From Microcoleus sp. bin38.metabat.b11b12b14.051 (GTDB lineage Bacteria > Cyanobacteriota > Cyanobacteriia > Cyanobacteriales > Microcoleaceae): a stretch of 64,000 bases of DNA. The notes under the pieces were generated by a model, which was not told the origin of the DNA, did not search any database, and worked only from the letters and a program-made list of their open reading frames with translations. This document shows, in pieces, positions 63,678-64,000 of this stretch (positions within the stretch are counted from its first letter, which is position 1; the number at the start of each line of letters is the position of its first letter). The position numbers and the translations under genes were made by a program. The stretch covers positions 1 through 64,000 of the forward strand of contig NZ_JAAFKD010000022.1 in NCBI RefSeq assembly GCF_013299165.1. Reading direction: 5' to 3'.

Positions 63678-64000
63678 TTTGAAGCAGCCAAAAGGTAGAT
63701 TGAGGCGATCGAAGGTGAATGAAATAATTAAGTTCTATGTAAGTCATGCCCGCAGCAAAATATGGAAGAGTTGCGAGAAATACCTGTAATTTTATTGATG
63801 TGTTTGGTTTTGTTAAAGCAAACAATGGATTTTAGATAAGATCAAAAAATCTAAGATCGAGACTCGATTTAATCTCGTTTAGGCGCGCACCGGCATCAGA
63901 TTTTGATAACCGCAGCGTTCTGGTTAACAGAGATCGAGACGCTCGGAATGCAGTATAATTTCGATCGAATCGAAAATCGAACTCAGTCGAAAATCAAAAA
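63678..64000. other. Window end, no gene recognised
   Basis: This is about 320 bp of AT-rich DNA after the aldo/keto reductase with several CGATCG and TCGAAAATCGA-like short repeats at the very end. A 67-codon minus-strand frame overlaps the end of the reductase gene and is not called. Confidence 0.4.

Overview
The window reads as the chromosome of a filamentous, non-heterocystous cyanobacterium of the Microcoleus/Oscillatoria/Phormidium type. The grounds are photosystem II psbD, the carboxysome shell gene ccmP, cyanobacteria-restricted families (UPF0367, CPP1-like, SLH-porin, TRADD-N-associated TM protein), very frequent CGATCG/GCGATCGC (HIP1-like) sites, and long heptamer-type tandem repeats between genes. 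Assignment below order level is inference.

Layout. 0-10 kb: tandem repeats, a WGxxGxxG protein, ccmP plus a pentapeptide-repeat gene, pyrE, thiC with a TPP riboswitch, two Uma2 paralogues and a large RTX/Calx-beta surface protein. 10-25 kb: a TPR protein, a two-domain PTPS/QueD-like protein, an MscS channel with a cyclic-nucleotide domain, a J-domain protein, cysK with an Rrf2 regulator, an SLH-porin and a GAF/HD-GYP phosphodiesterase. 25-27 kb: an IS605-type element carrying only TnpB has split a pterin-4a-carbinolamine dehydratase gene, and both halves are still readable. Next to it is a structured, probably non-coding RNA locus. 27-34 kb: psbD, UPF0367 plus an orphan ECF-type ATPase, DUF4058, small regulators, and a divergent pair encoding a TRADD-N protein and its two-TM partner. 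34-41 kb: a UbiD-like decarboxylase and the pstSCAB phosphate operon behind two Pho boxes. 41-64 kb: APC permease, NYN/LOTUS RNA-binding protein, SDR, HPPD, GNAT, PAS/GAF/GGDEF cyclase, HAD hydrolase, CPP1-like protein, PgeF, M23 peptidase, GT-C and GT2 glycosyltransferases, riboflavin synthase, bifunctional nuclease and a ferredoxin-fused aldo/keto reductase.

The genes are mostly single transcription units. The clearest functional groups are phosphate uptake (pstSCAB), cysteine synthesis with its probable regulator, c-di-GMP turnover (one cyclase, one HD-GYP protein), and quinone/tocopherol precursor chemistry (HPPD, UbiD family). Intergenic DNA is unusually rich in dispersed inverted repeats and tandem arrays.

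The best leads are (1) the TnpB insertion, whose predicted guide would match the empty allele of the gene it interrupted, (2) the TRADD-N / TM divergent pair, a candidate conflict or cell-death module, and (3) the structured RNA at about 26.8-27.06 kb. No tRNA, rRNA or CRISPR array was recognised.
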